Positions 1 through 7,040 of a stretch of DNA of 14,631 nt are shown here, in pieces. This stretch comes from Ruminococcaceae bacterium UBA5397. Lineage in GTDB: Bacteria; Bacillota; Clostridia; Oscillospirales; Acutalibacteraceae. The translations under genes were made by a program, and so were the position numbers. How positions within the stretch are numbered: the stretch's first letter is position 1; the number at the start of each line of letters is the position of its first letter. Below the pieces are notes generated by a model that saw nothing but the letters and a program-made list of their open reading frames with translations, made no database searches and had not been told where the DNA came from. The stretch spans positions 416-15,046 of the forward strand of contig DHOF01000153.1 of NCBI GenBank assembly GCA_002411615.1, read 5' to 3'.

Positions 1-34
1 TTAAAACCGTCTTTTCCGGAAAAGACGGTTTTAA
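1..34. repeat. Perfect 34-bp palindrome at the window edge
   Basis: Bases 1-17 are the exact reverse complement of bases 18-34, with the centre at CCGG and no loop. The right half encodes the conserved SMC residues P-E-K-T-V-L. The left half replaces the expected Phe-Lys just before Ser-Phe with Lys-Pro. A natural shorter palindrome around TCTTTTCCGGAAAAGA would fit the true gene. The longer symmetry is best read as a fold-back copy at a contig end, though a real hairpin cannot be excluded. Confidence 0.8.
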
Positions 35-3000
35 CCTTTCATGATGGAATCACGGCGGTCGTAGGCCCAAATGGAAGTGGAAAAAGCAACATCAGCGATG
101 CAATGCGTTGGGTATTAGGAGAACAATCTATCCGCACATTGCGCTGTACGCGGATGGAAGATGTGATTTTTAACGGGACTCCCGGCAGAAAACCGATGGG
201 GTATGCAGAAGTGACCCTGAATATTGATAATCAGGATCGCCGACTGCCGTTTGATAAAGATGAAGTATCTGTTACCCGGCGCTATTATCGCAGCGGAGAG
301 AGCGAATACCGCTTAAATAAAGTGAATGTCCGGCTTAAAGATATCAACGAGCTTTTTATGGATACCGGATTGGGGCGTGACGGCTATTCAATTATCGGAC
401 AGGGCAAAATTGACGCGATTGTTGCCGCTAAAGGGGAGGATCGCCGGGAGGTTTTTGAAGAAGCAGTCGGAATATCCCGTTTCCGTTACCGCAAAGAAGA
501 AAGCGAGCGAAAGCTTTCTGCAGCCGAAGAGAATTTATTGCGCTTAAATGATATTCTGTCCGAGTTGGAAAGCAGAGTAGGTCCGTTAAAAGAACAATCC
601 CAAAAAGCACAGGAATTTTTGGATTATTCCGAAGAAAAGCGCACACTTGAGATCGGCTTGTGGCTTCATACACTCGGAAAATCAGGGAGAATCCTGAAAG
701 AGCAGGAAGATAAGATCGCTTTGGCACAGTCTCAGCGGGAAGCTGCGGCAAAGGCTTTGGACGATCTGCAGGAAAAAATTGAACAGAACTTTTCAGAATC
801 CTCTAAGGCAACCACAAAAGCGGATGAGATTCGCCAGCAGATTTCTTCTTTGGAGGCGGAAGCAGTCCAAAAAAACGGAGAGGCAGATGTCTGTTTGGGA
901 GATGTGCGTCATGCAGAAGAGATGATGAAACGCCTTCAGACGGAATTAGAAACCTCCCAGAATGATCAGTCTCGCTTGGAGGAAGAGATGACTTCCTATC
1001 AGGCGGAGATTTTGCAGAAACAGCAGCAGATAGAAGCACTCAACCAAACAATGGTTCAAGTAAATGAGAAATTGGATTCTCTTCGCCGGACGATGAATGA
1101 AGCTTCTGCGCAGATCGATGATTTTTCTCGTCAGATGACCGCCTTATCTCAACAAGTGACTGAGGCAAAGGTTCGCGAAACAGCTTCTGTTTCTTCTATT
1201 TCCGAAATAGGAATGCGTCTCTCCGTCGTTGAAGAGACGCTCAAAACGAAAAGTCAAAAGAGAGAGGAACTGGAACTTTCTTTTGAAGAGAGCGGAAAGA
1301 TGCTCCAAGAGATGGATACCAAAATATCTGCCTTGCAGAATACAGTCCGCGGATATGAGCTTCGCCTTCTTGCCCGCCGTAAAAAAGCTGATGAGCAGAA
1401 AAGAGAGGCCGAACAACAGCTTTTGGAAGCCAAAGAAACCGATCATCGTATTAAAGTTTTAGAAGATCTTGAGCGCAATCTGGAAGGGTTCGCAAAAAGT
1501 GTTAAAATAGTCATGCAGGAAGCAAAACACGGCGTCCTCAGCGGAATTCATGGGCCTGTTTCGAGAATCCTTTCGGTGCCGGGAGAGTATGCGGTCGCTC
1601 TGGAGACAGCGCTTGGCGGTGCCATGCAGTATGTTGTGGTTGAGAGTGAACAGGATGCAAAGACGGCAATCCGGCTCCTAAAGAAGAAAGACAGCGGACG
1701 TGCTACATTTTTGCCGCTGACTTCTGTTCATGGCAAAAGCCTGCAGGAAAGAGGACTTTCCCAGTGCGGCGGATTTGTCGGAATCGCTTCAGACCTTTGT
1801 TCCTGTGAACCAAAATATGATTCGGTTCGGGACAGTCTGCTCGGGAGAATTGTGGTTGCCCAAAATCTGGATGATGCGGTAGAAATTGCGAGAAAATTTT
1901 CCTATCATTTTCGCATCGTTACACTAGACGGACAAGTTGTGAATTCCGGAGGGTCGCTGACCGGCGGTTCTCTTGCCAGAAATTCCGGCCTTCTGCGCAG
2001 GGCTTCTGAAATTGAAGAACTTCACAAAAAAGCGATGGAACAACATCAAAAGGCAAAAGAATCCGAAGAAAAATATCATCATCTTTCCGAAGAGACTTCG
2101 GCAGCGCAAGCTTCTCTGCAGGCAACGCAGGGAGAACTTTTAACGGCACAGGAGGATCGGATTCAGCTTAAATCGAACCGCGGCCGGTTACAATCAGATT
2201 TAGACGGAATGGTTTCGGATTGTACACAGCTCCATGAAGAAAAAGTATCTGCTGCGGACCGTCTGAAAGAGCAGGAAGAAAACCGCCGTGCTGCAAAAGC
2301 AGAAGAAGAGAATATCACACAAAAAATCGCGGAGATTTCTGAGAAGCTAGAAGAGAAAAGCGGAAATCGAACCGACTTTAATCAGCAGAGTGATGATTTG
2401 TCCGAAAAATGCCAAACCATTAAGATGGAAATTCTGGGCGAAGAAAAAGATGCAGATTCTCTGCGCCGAAAAGTGGAAGAATTACAACAGCAGAAAATCA
2501 ACCATATCGATCATGCAAAAGCGCTCGAAGAAGAAATCGGGACTTTAAAAGAGCAGCATGAGCAGGCCAAAGAAAAGTCGGATGCTCTTAAAAAAGAAGC
2601 AGAATCTCTGCGTGAAACGGCAAAGGCACAGACAAAACAGATTGATTTTCTCAATGAGCACCGTATGAAATTGGAACAGGAAAGCACACAGCTTCGTCGT
2701 CAGGAACGAGAAAAATCAGAGGAGAAAGAACTTTCCGGCCATGATTTGGCGCGTTTGGAAGAACGACGGGATAATCTGCAGAAAGAGTATGATTCTATTA
2801 TTTCAAAGCTTTGGGAAGAGTATGAGATGACGCCCCGCGAAGCGAAAGAATCTGCTCCGGAGATTGAAAATCCACCGGAAGCGCAGAAACGTTTAAATAC
2901 TCTAAAAGGAAAAATCCGTGCGCTTGGTAATGTCAATGTTTCCGCAATCGAGGAATACAAAGAAGTAAATGAGCGCTATGAATTTATGAATGCGCAGGTA

Positions 3001-3543
3001 CAAGATATCGAAAAGAGTCGTGATGAACTTCATCATCTGATCGGAGAATTAACGCACCAGATGAAAGGACAGTTTCAGGAGGGCTTTCAGAAAATCGGTG
3101 CCTATTTTAGTTCTATTTTCCGAGAACTTTTCGGTGGCGGAACCGCTTCCCTTTCACTCAGTGATCCTGAAAATCCTCTGACAAGCGGAATCGAAATTCA
3201 GGTGCAGCCGCCCGGTAAGATTGTTGCACATATTGAGGCCCTTTCCGGCGGCGAAAAGTCGCTTGTTGCGATTGCTCTTTACTTTTCCATTATGAAGGTC
3301 AATCCGCCGCCGTTCTGTATACTGGACGAGATCGAAGCGGCTCTCGATGATGTCAATGTCGACCGGTTTGCGGCTTATCTGCGCCGCATGAACGCTCAGA
3401 CCCAGTTTATTGTGATCACGCATCGGCGCGGCAGCATGGAAGAAGCCGATATGCTTTACGGTGTTACGATGCAGGAGGAAGGAATCAGCAAAGTTTTGAA
3501 ATTACATACCAATGAAATTGAGAAGGAACTGAATGTTTCCTGA
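1..3543 (+). CDS. smc: Chromosome segregation ATPase SMC (5' truncated)
   Basis: This is the large coiled-coil ATPase of the Smc-ScpAB condensin, which organises and separates chromosomes. The frame is open from base 1, so the protein enters already running; the first in-frame ATG (103) lies downstream of the Walker A motif and is not the start. In window codon numbers: Walker A GPNGSGKSN at about 22-30; a long coiled coil; the SMC hinge at about 511-660, with its glycine-rich SGGSLTGGS end; a second coiled coil; ABC signature LSGGEKS at 1081-1087; Walker B CILDE at 1106-1110; and the H-loop His at 1141. With 1180 codons visible, only about ten N-terminal residues should be missing. Codons 1-6 read LKPSFP where the family has FKSFP, because the first 34 bases are a palindrome (see separate entry). 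The stop is 17 bp before ftsY. The smc-ftsY order is usual in Firmicutes. Confidence 0.97.
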   Translation, partial: LKPSFPEKTVLTFHDGITAVVGPNGSGKSNISDAMRWVLGEQSIRTLRCTRMEDVIFNGTPGRKPMGYAEVTLNIDNQDRRLPFDKDEVSVTRRYYRSGESEYRLNKVNVRLKDINELFMDTGLGRDGYSIIGQGKIDAIVAAKGEDRREVFEEAVGISRFRYRKEESERKLSAAEENLLRLNDILSELESRVGPLKEQSQKAQEFLDYSEEKRTLEIGLWLHTLGKSGRILKEQEDKIALAQSQREAAAKALDDLQEKIEQNFSESSKATTKADEIRQQISSLEAEAVQKNGEADVCLGDVRHAEEMMKRLQTELETSQNDQSRLEEEMTSYQAEILQKQQQIEALNQTMVQVNEKLDSLRRTMNEASAQIDDFSRQMTALSQQVTEAKVRETASVSSISEIGMRLSVVEETLKTKSQKREELELSFEESGKMLQEMDTKISALQNTVRGYELRLLARRKKADEQKREAEQQLLEAKETDHRIKVLEDLERNLEGFAKSVKIVMQEAKHGVLSGIHGPVSRILSVPGEYAVALETALGGAMQYVVVESEQDAKTAIRLLKKKDSGRATFLPLTSVHGKSLQERGLSQCGGFVGIASDLCSCEPKYDSVRDSLLGRIVVAQNLDDAVEIARKFSYHFRIVTLDGQVVNSGGSLTGGSLARNSGLLRRASEIEELHKKAMEQHQKAKESEEKYHHLSEETSAAQASLQATQGELLTAQEDRIQLKSNRGRLQSDLDGMVSDCTQLHEEKVSAADRLKEQEENRRAAKAEEENITQKIAEISEKLEEKSGNRTDFNQQSDDLSEKCQTIKMEILGEEKDADSLRRKVEELQQQKINHIDHAKALEEEIGTLKEQHEQAKEKSDALKKEAESLRETAKAQTKQIDFLNEHRMKLEQESTQLRRQEREKSEEKELSGHDLARLEERRDNLQKEYDSIISKLWEEYEMTPREAKESAPEIENPPEAQKRLNTLKGKIRALGNVNVSAIEEYKEVNERYEFMNAQVQDIEKSRDELHHLIGELTHQMKGQFQEGFQKIGAYFSSIFRELFGGGTASLSLSDPENPLTSGIEIQVQPPGKIVAHIEALSGGEKSLVAIALYFSIMKVNPPPFCILDEIEAALDDVNVDRFAAYLRRMNAQTQFIVITHRRGSMEEADMLYGVTMQEEGISKVLKLHTNEIEKELNVS

Positions 3544-3560
3544 AAGGAGAAAATATCACC

Positions 3561-4493
3561 ATGGGCTTTTTTGACAAAATTAAAGCGGGATTGAAAAAAA
3601 CCCGTGACAGCATGAGTCACAATGTGATGAATATGCTCCATTCGTTTACAAAGATCGACGAAGATCTTTTTGAAGAATTGGAAGAGCTCCTTGTAATGGG
3701 AGATGTGGGAGTTGAAACCTCTCAGCATATCTGCAACAAGTTGCGTGAAAAAGTGAAAGAACGTGGAATTACCGACCCAAATGAAGTGATGGAACTTCTC
3801 CGAGAGACAGTGGCCGATATGCTGCGCGGCGGGGAAGAGCTCAACCTTCACACGAAGCCTTCTATCATTTTAGTAATCGGAGTAAATGGGGTCGGCAAAA
3901 CGACAACCATTGGAAAACTTGCTAATCGGTTAAAATCGGAGGGCAAAGAGGTGATCCTCGGTGCAGCCGATACCTTCCGTGCAGCGGCCATTGAGCAGCT
4001 GCAGATCTGGGCAGAGCGTTCCAACTGTGAGATGATCAAGCAGAAAGAGGGCAGCGATCCGGCTTCTGTTGTCTTTGATACCATTTCAGCGGCAAAATCG
4101 CGCGGAGCAGATGTAATTATCTGTGATACGGCGGGGCGTCTTCACAACAAAAAGAATCTGATGGAAGAACTTGCAAAGATTCATAGAGTGATCGAACGGG
4201 AACTTCCCGATGCCGATCAGGAAATTTTACTCGTTCTGGATGCAACAACCGGACAGAATGCAGTCAATCAGGCAAAAGAATTTAAAACTGCTGCCGGCAT
4301 TACAGGAATTGTTCTTACCAAATTAGATGGGACCGCTAAAGGCGGCGTCGTCCTTTCGGTGAGAGAAAACCTGGGAGTGCCCGTTAAATTTATCGGTGTC
4401 GGAGAGCAGATAGACGATTTGCAGCCGTTTGATGCAGACGCGTTTGCGACGGCTCTTTTTGAACGCACACCCGAAGATTCCGAATCAGAGTGA
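3561..4493 (+). CDS. ftsY: Signal recognition particle receptor FtsY
   Basis: This is the SRP-receptor GTPase, which docks SRP-ribosome complexes at the membrane for co-translational insertion of membrane proteins. It is 310 residues, a short form with almost no acidic A domain. The N domain helices cover about 1-90. The G domain then shows the P-loop GVNGVGKTT (107-115), DTFRAAA (137-143), DTAGR (189-193), TKLDG (253-257) and the closing GVGEQIDDLQPF (279-290), which separates FtsY/Ffh from other GTPases. The absence of a C-terminal M domain and the position after smc make it FtsY rather than Ffh. AAGGAG at about 3544-3549 sits 11 bp before the ATG. The gene is probably co-transcribed with smc, and its stop (4491-4493) overlaps an alternative GTG of the next gene. 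Confidence 0.97.
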   Translation: MGFFDKIKAGLKKTRDSMSHNVMNMLHSFTKIDEDLFEELEELLVMGDVGVETSQHICNKLREKVKERGITDPNEVMELLRETVADMLRGGEELNLHTKPSIILVIGVNGVGKTTTIGKLANRLKSEGKEVILGAADTFRAAAIEQLQIWAERSNCEMIKQKEGSDPASVVFDTISAAKSRGADVIICDTAGRLHNKKNLMEELAKIHRVIERELPDADQEILLVLDATTGQNAVNQAKEFKTAAGITGIVLTKLDGTAKGGVVLSVRENLGVPVKFIGVGEQIDDLQPFDADAFATALFERTPEDSESE

Positions 4494-4507
4494 AAGGAAA
4501 GATCCGT

Positions 4508-5101
4508 ATGAAATTTGTGATGGCAACACATAATCCGAATAAAGTGCGTGAACTTTCCCGAATCTTAGAGCCGCTTCAGATCGAAGTCGTACTGGCTGAG
4601 AATCTAAACGAAGTGGAAGAGACAGGAACCTCTTTTGAAGAGAATGCATATCTGAAAGCTGCCGCTGCCTGCAAGGAAACCGGTTTTCCTGCAGTCGCCG
4701 ACGATTCCGGACTTTGCGTTCATGTTTTAAATGGTCAGCCGGGCGTTCATTCTGCACGGTGGGCGGGGCCGGATGCCAAGGACAGTGACCGTAATCAAAA
4801 ATTGCTTGCTGCGTTAAAAGACGTGCCTAAAAAAGATCGTCTGGCAACTTTTGTCAGCGTAATCTGCTGCGTCTTTCCAAGCGGCGATATTCTGACTTCC
4901 CGCGGAGAGTGTCAGGGCGTCATTGCAAATGAGCCTCATGGAACAGACGGATTCGGGTATGATCCGCTTTTCTTGGTGGGAGAAAAAACTTATGCGCAGA
5001 TGACGGCAGAAGAAAAAGATCAAGTGAGCCACCGTGGCAAAGCTTTGCGGCAGTTTGCTGAAAATTTAAAGAATTATAAGGAGAAGCACCATTTATGCTG
5101 A
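4508..5101 (+). CDS. rdgB: XTP/dITP diphosphatase (RdgB/HAM1 family)
   Basis: It hydrolyses deaminated purine nucleotides (dITP, XTP, dXTP) to monophosphates and so keeps them out of DNA and RNA. At 197 residues it has the family's usual length. Motifs: THNPNK (7-12, substrate and phosphate binding), ADDSGL (64-69, containing the catalytic and metal-binding acids), PGVHSARW (78-85), GFGYDPLF (148-155) and SHRGKAL (174-180). I chose the ATG at 4508 because MKFVMATHN matches the usual N-terminus and AAAGGA at 4493-4498 is well spaced. An in-frame GTG at 4490 would overlap the ftsY stop and lacks its own ribosome binding site. The end overlaps the start of yhbY by 7 bp, which suggests translational coupling. 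Confidence 0.95.
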   Translation: MKFVMATHNPNKVRELSRILEPLQIEVVLAENLNEVEETGTSFEENAYLKAAAACKETGFPAVADDSGLCVHVLNGQPGVHSARWAGPDAKDSDRNQKLLAALKDVPKKDRLATFVSVICCVFPSGDILTSRGECQGVIANEPHGTDGFGYDPLFLVGEKTYAQMTAEEKDQVSHRGKALRQFAENLKNYKEKHHLC

Positions 5102-5403
5102 CAAGTAATCAGCGCGCCTATCTGCGCGCTTTGGCAAATCCGATTGATACGATTTTAATGGTCGGAAAATCCGGAATTTCCGCCGATGTTATCAAACAGG
5201 CGGACGATGCTCTTTTAAAAAGAGAACTGATTAAAGGAAAAACGTTGGAAACCTGCGAACAAACAAGCAGAGAAACAGCCCAAACAATTGCAGAAGAAAC
5301 AAAGAGTGAAATCGTGCAGGTAATCGGCCGAAAATTCGTTTTATACCGCAGAAATGACAAAGAACCAAAAATAACCCTTCCCAAAACGAAGAAAAAAGGA
5401 TAA
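5095..5403 (+). CDS. yhbY: YhbY-family CRM-domain RNA-binding protein
   Basis: This small protein (102 aa) consists of one CRM domain, an IF3-C-like fold. Members associate with the pre-50S ribosomal subunit and are thought to help ribosome assembly. The start MLTSNQRAYLRALA, the RNA-binding GxxG loop GKSG (24-27) and the C-terminal VIGRKFVLYRR all match the family. The last 15 or so residues are a lysine-rich tail. The ATG lies inside the end of rdgB, in the sequence ATGCTGA, with AAGGAG at 5078-5083. The gene belongs to the smc-to-leuS run and sits next to other translation-related genes. Confidence 0.93.
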   Translation: MLTSNQRAYLRALANPIDTILMVGKSGISADVIKQADDALLKRELIKGKTLETCEQTSRETAQTIAEETKSEIVQVIGRKFVLYRRNDKEPKITLPKTKKKG

Positions 5404-5446
5404 AATAAAAAAAGCTTGATGCTTTTTGTTCCAGAGGGGACACACT

Positions 5447-6073
5447 GTGAAAAGACTTTTAATTTATGGAGGGACTTTTAATCCGATTCATCGGGCACAT
5501 CTGCATTTAGCGAGGGAATTTCAAAAACGGATCAATGCTGAAAAGGTAATTTTGATTCCAGCGAGAGTTCCGCCGCATAAAGAGGCGTTGGATCTTGCGA
5601 GTGGAGAAGACCGCTATCAGATGTGTTGCCTGGCTGCTAAAGAGGAATCCGGATTTGAAGTCAGCAATATGGAACTAATCCGTGAGGGACCAAGTTATAC
5701 TTCCGATACACTGGAGCAGATTTCTCGGAAATATCCCGATTGTGAGCTCTTCTTTATTACCGGAGAGGATATGTTTCTCACGCTCCTTACTTGGCACGAT
5801 CCTCAAAAGATTTTGAAGGATGCTACGATCTGCGGGGCACCAAGAAGCCGGAGCGGCCTTTTCAGAATGCGTGCCTATGCGCAAAAGCTCAGAGACTGCG
5901 GCGGAAAAACGCTGGTAGAAGACATTTCCTATTTGCCGATTTCTTCTACCATGGTGCGCAAGGCCCTTCAAGAAGGAAAAAACATCAGATCTTTAGTTCC
6001 GAATTCCGTTGCGGATTATATTGAAAAACATTCTTTATATCAGGAGAGAAAACATGAATCTTACACCTTATGA
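5447..6073 (+). CDS. nadD: Nicotinate-nucleotide adenylyltransferase
   Basis: It makes deamido-NAD from nicotinate mononucleotide and ATP, a late step of NAD biosynthesis. The 208 residues form a nucleotidyltransferase Rossmann fold. GGTFNPIHRAH (8-18) carries the HxxH-type nucleotide-binding motif, GEDMF and TWHDP (about 106-119) form the pyridine-side region, and ISSTMVR (165-171) is the ATP phosphate-binding motif. I chose the GTG at 5447 because AGAGGGG at 5433-5439 precedes it at a normal distance and the protein then begins KRLLIYGGTFNP. The earlier in-frame TTG at 5426 lies in a T-rich stretch. The 3' end overlaps yqeK by 20 bp. The nadD-yqeK pair is strongly conserved in Firmicutes. 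Confidence 0.96.
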   Translation: MKRLLIYGGTFNPIHRAHLHLAREFQKRINAEKVILIPARVPPHKEALDLASGEDRYQMCCLAAKEESGFEVSNMELIREGPSYTSDTLEQISRKYPDCELFFITGEDMFLTLLTWHDPQKILKDATICGAPRSRSGLFRMRAYAQKLRDCGGKTLVEDISYLPISSTMVRKALQEGKNIRSLVPNSVADYIEKHSLYQERKHESYTL

Positions 6074-6641
6074 AAACCTGATTCGGCCGCTTTTATCAGA
6101 TGGCCGGTTTTATCACAGTCAATGTGTCAGCAGACGTGCAGGCGAACTTGCAGAACAGTATGGCGCTGATCAGGACAAAGCACAGATTGCAGGAATCCTT
6201 CATGATATTATGAAGGATATTCCGAAAGAAAAACAACGGGCGTTGATGAAAAAATATGGAATCATTTTGACGCCGATAGAAGAAAATGCACCGAAACTTT
6301 GGCATGCGATGCTGGGGGCAGCTTATCTTAAAAATGAGAAGATCATTTCGGACCCGGAAATTTTGGATGCTGTACGGTATCACACAACCGGACGTGTCGG
6401 GATGACGCTTTTGGATCAGATCATTTTTGTTTCTGATTTTATTTCTGATGACCGTGATTATAAAGGGGTAGAACAGCTTAGAAAAGCGGCGGAAAAAGAT
6501 TTGGATGAAACACTTTTGGAGGGAATGGTTTTTACCATTCGGGAACTTTCCGAGATGTGTGCACCGATTCATCCGGATACGATTGCGGCTTATAATGAAA
6601 TTGCACTAAGTCGAATGAAGAAAAACAAAAAGGAAGGCTGA
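6054..6641 (+). CDS. yqeK: HD-domain phosphohydrolase YqeK (symmetrical Ap4A hydrolase type)
   Basis: This is a YqeK-family HD-domain hydrolase. Characterised Firmicute members split diadenosine tetraphosphate (Ap4A) symmetrically to two ADP, so a role in removing this stress-linked nucleotide is likely. The 195 residues show metal-binding His21, the HDIMKD motif (50-55), His84, the RYHTTGR segment (His110) and Asp128 in FVSDFI. The ATG at 6054 is preceded by AGGAGAG at 6042-6048 and begins MNLTPYENL. An upstream in-frame TTG at 6009 would overlap nadD far more and has no ribosome binding site. The 20-bp overlap with nadD implies coupled translation. Confidence 0.93.
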   Translation: MNLTPYENLIRPLLSDGRFYHSQCVSRRAGELAEQYGADQDKAQIAGILHDIMKDIPKEKQRALMKKYGIILTPIEENAPKLWHAMLGAAYLKNEKIISDPEILDAVRYHTTGRVGMTLLDQIIFVSDFISDDRDYKGVEQLRKAAEKDLDETLLEGMVFTIRELSEMCAPIHPDTIAAYNEIALSRMKKNKKEG

Positions 6642-6647
6642 AAAAGA

Positions 6648-7007
6648 ATGGAATCAAAAGAGTTAGCCCAAGAGGCTGTACGAATTCTGGATCGGAAGAA
6701 AGGAAAAGAAATTCGGATGATCGGAATTCGAGAGATTTCTTCTCTTGCGGATTATTTTGTTTTGGCCACCGGCACCAGCAGCACACAAGTAAAAGCATTA
6801 GCGGATGAAGTAGAAGTGCAGCTGAAAGAGAAAGGTGAAGCACCGGTTCGCACAGAAGGATATCGCAGTCATTCTTGGATTTTGATCGATTATGGTAATG
6901 TTGTCGTTCATGTATTTACTGCGGAAGCACGGCGTTTTTACGATCTGGACCGATTGTGGCAGGATGGAAACGAAATCGATCTTTCGGATCTTCTCATTCA
7001 GGAATAA
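6648..7007 (+). CDS. rsfS: Ribosomal silencing factor RsfS
   Basis: RsfS binds ribosomal protein uL14 on the 50S subunit and blocks joining to 30S, which lowers translation during starvation. The 119 residues match the family length. Hallmarks: the ISSLADYFVLATGTSSTQVKAL core (about 26-47), the RTEG-containing segment, WILIDYGNVVVHVF and the RxFYDLDRLW end. It starts 6 bp after yqeK, with AAGGAAGG at 6630-6637 overlapping the yqeK end. The yqeK-rsfS order is conserved in Firmicutes. In many relatives an LCP (LytR-CpsA-Psr) gene lies between the two; none is present here. Confidence 0.96.
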   Translation: MESKELAQEAVRILDRKKGKEIRMIGIREISSLADYFVLATGTSSTQVKALADEVEVQLKEKGEAPVRTEGYRSHSWILIDYGNVVVHVFTAEARRFYDLDRLWQDGNEIDLSDLLIQE

Positions 7008-7040
7008 AATCATTATAAAGCGATAGGGGCGAATCGAAAA

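Noticed and set aside
103..105. ATG at 103 as the start of smc
   Set aside because: The frame is open to base 1, and the Walker A motif lies upstream of this ATG, so it is an internal Met.
5409..5427. Hairpin AAAAAGC-TTGAT-GCTTTTT between yhbY and nadD as a terminator
   Set aside because: Only two G-C pairs; too weak for an intrinsic terminator, and the genes are otherwise tightly packed as an operon.
6096..6572. 158-codon open frame on the - strand
   Set aside because: It is antisense to yqeK, which has clear HD-domain motifs; no independent support.
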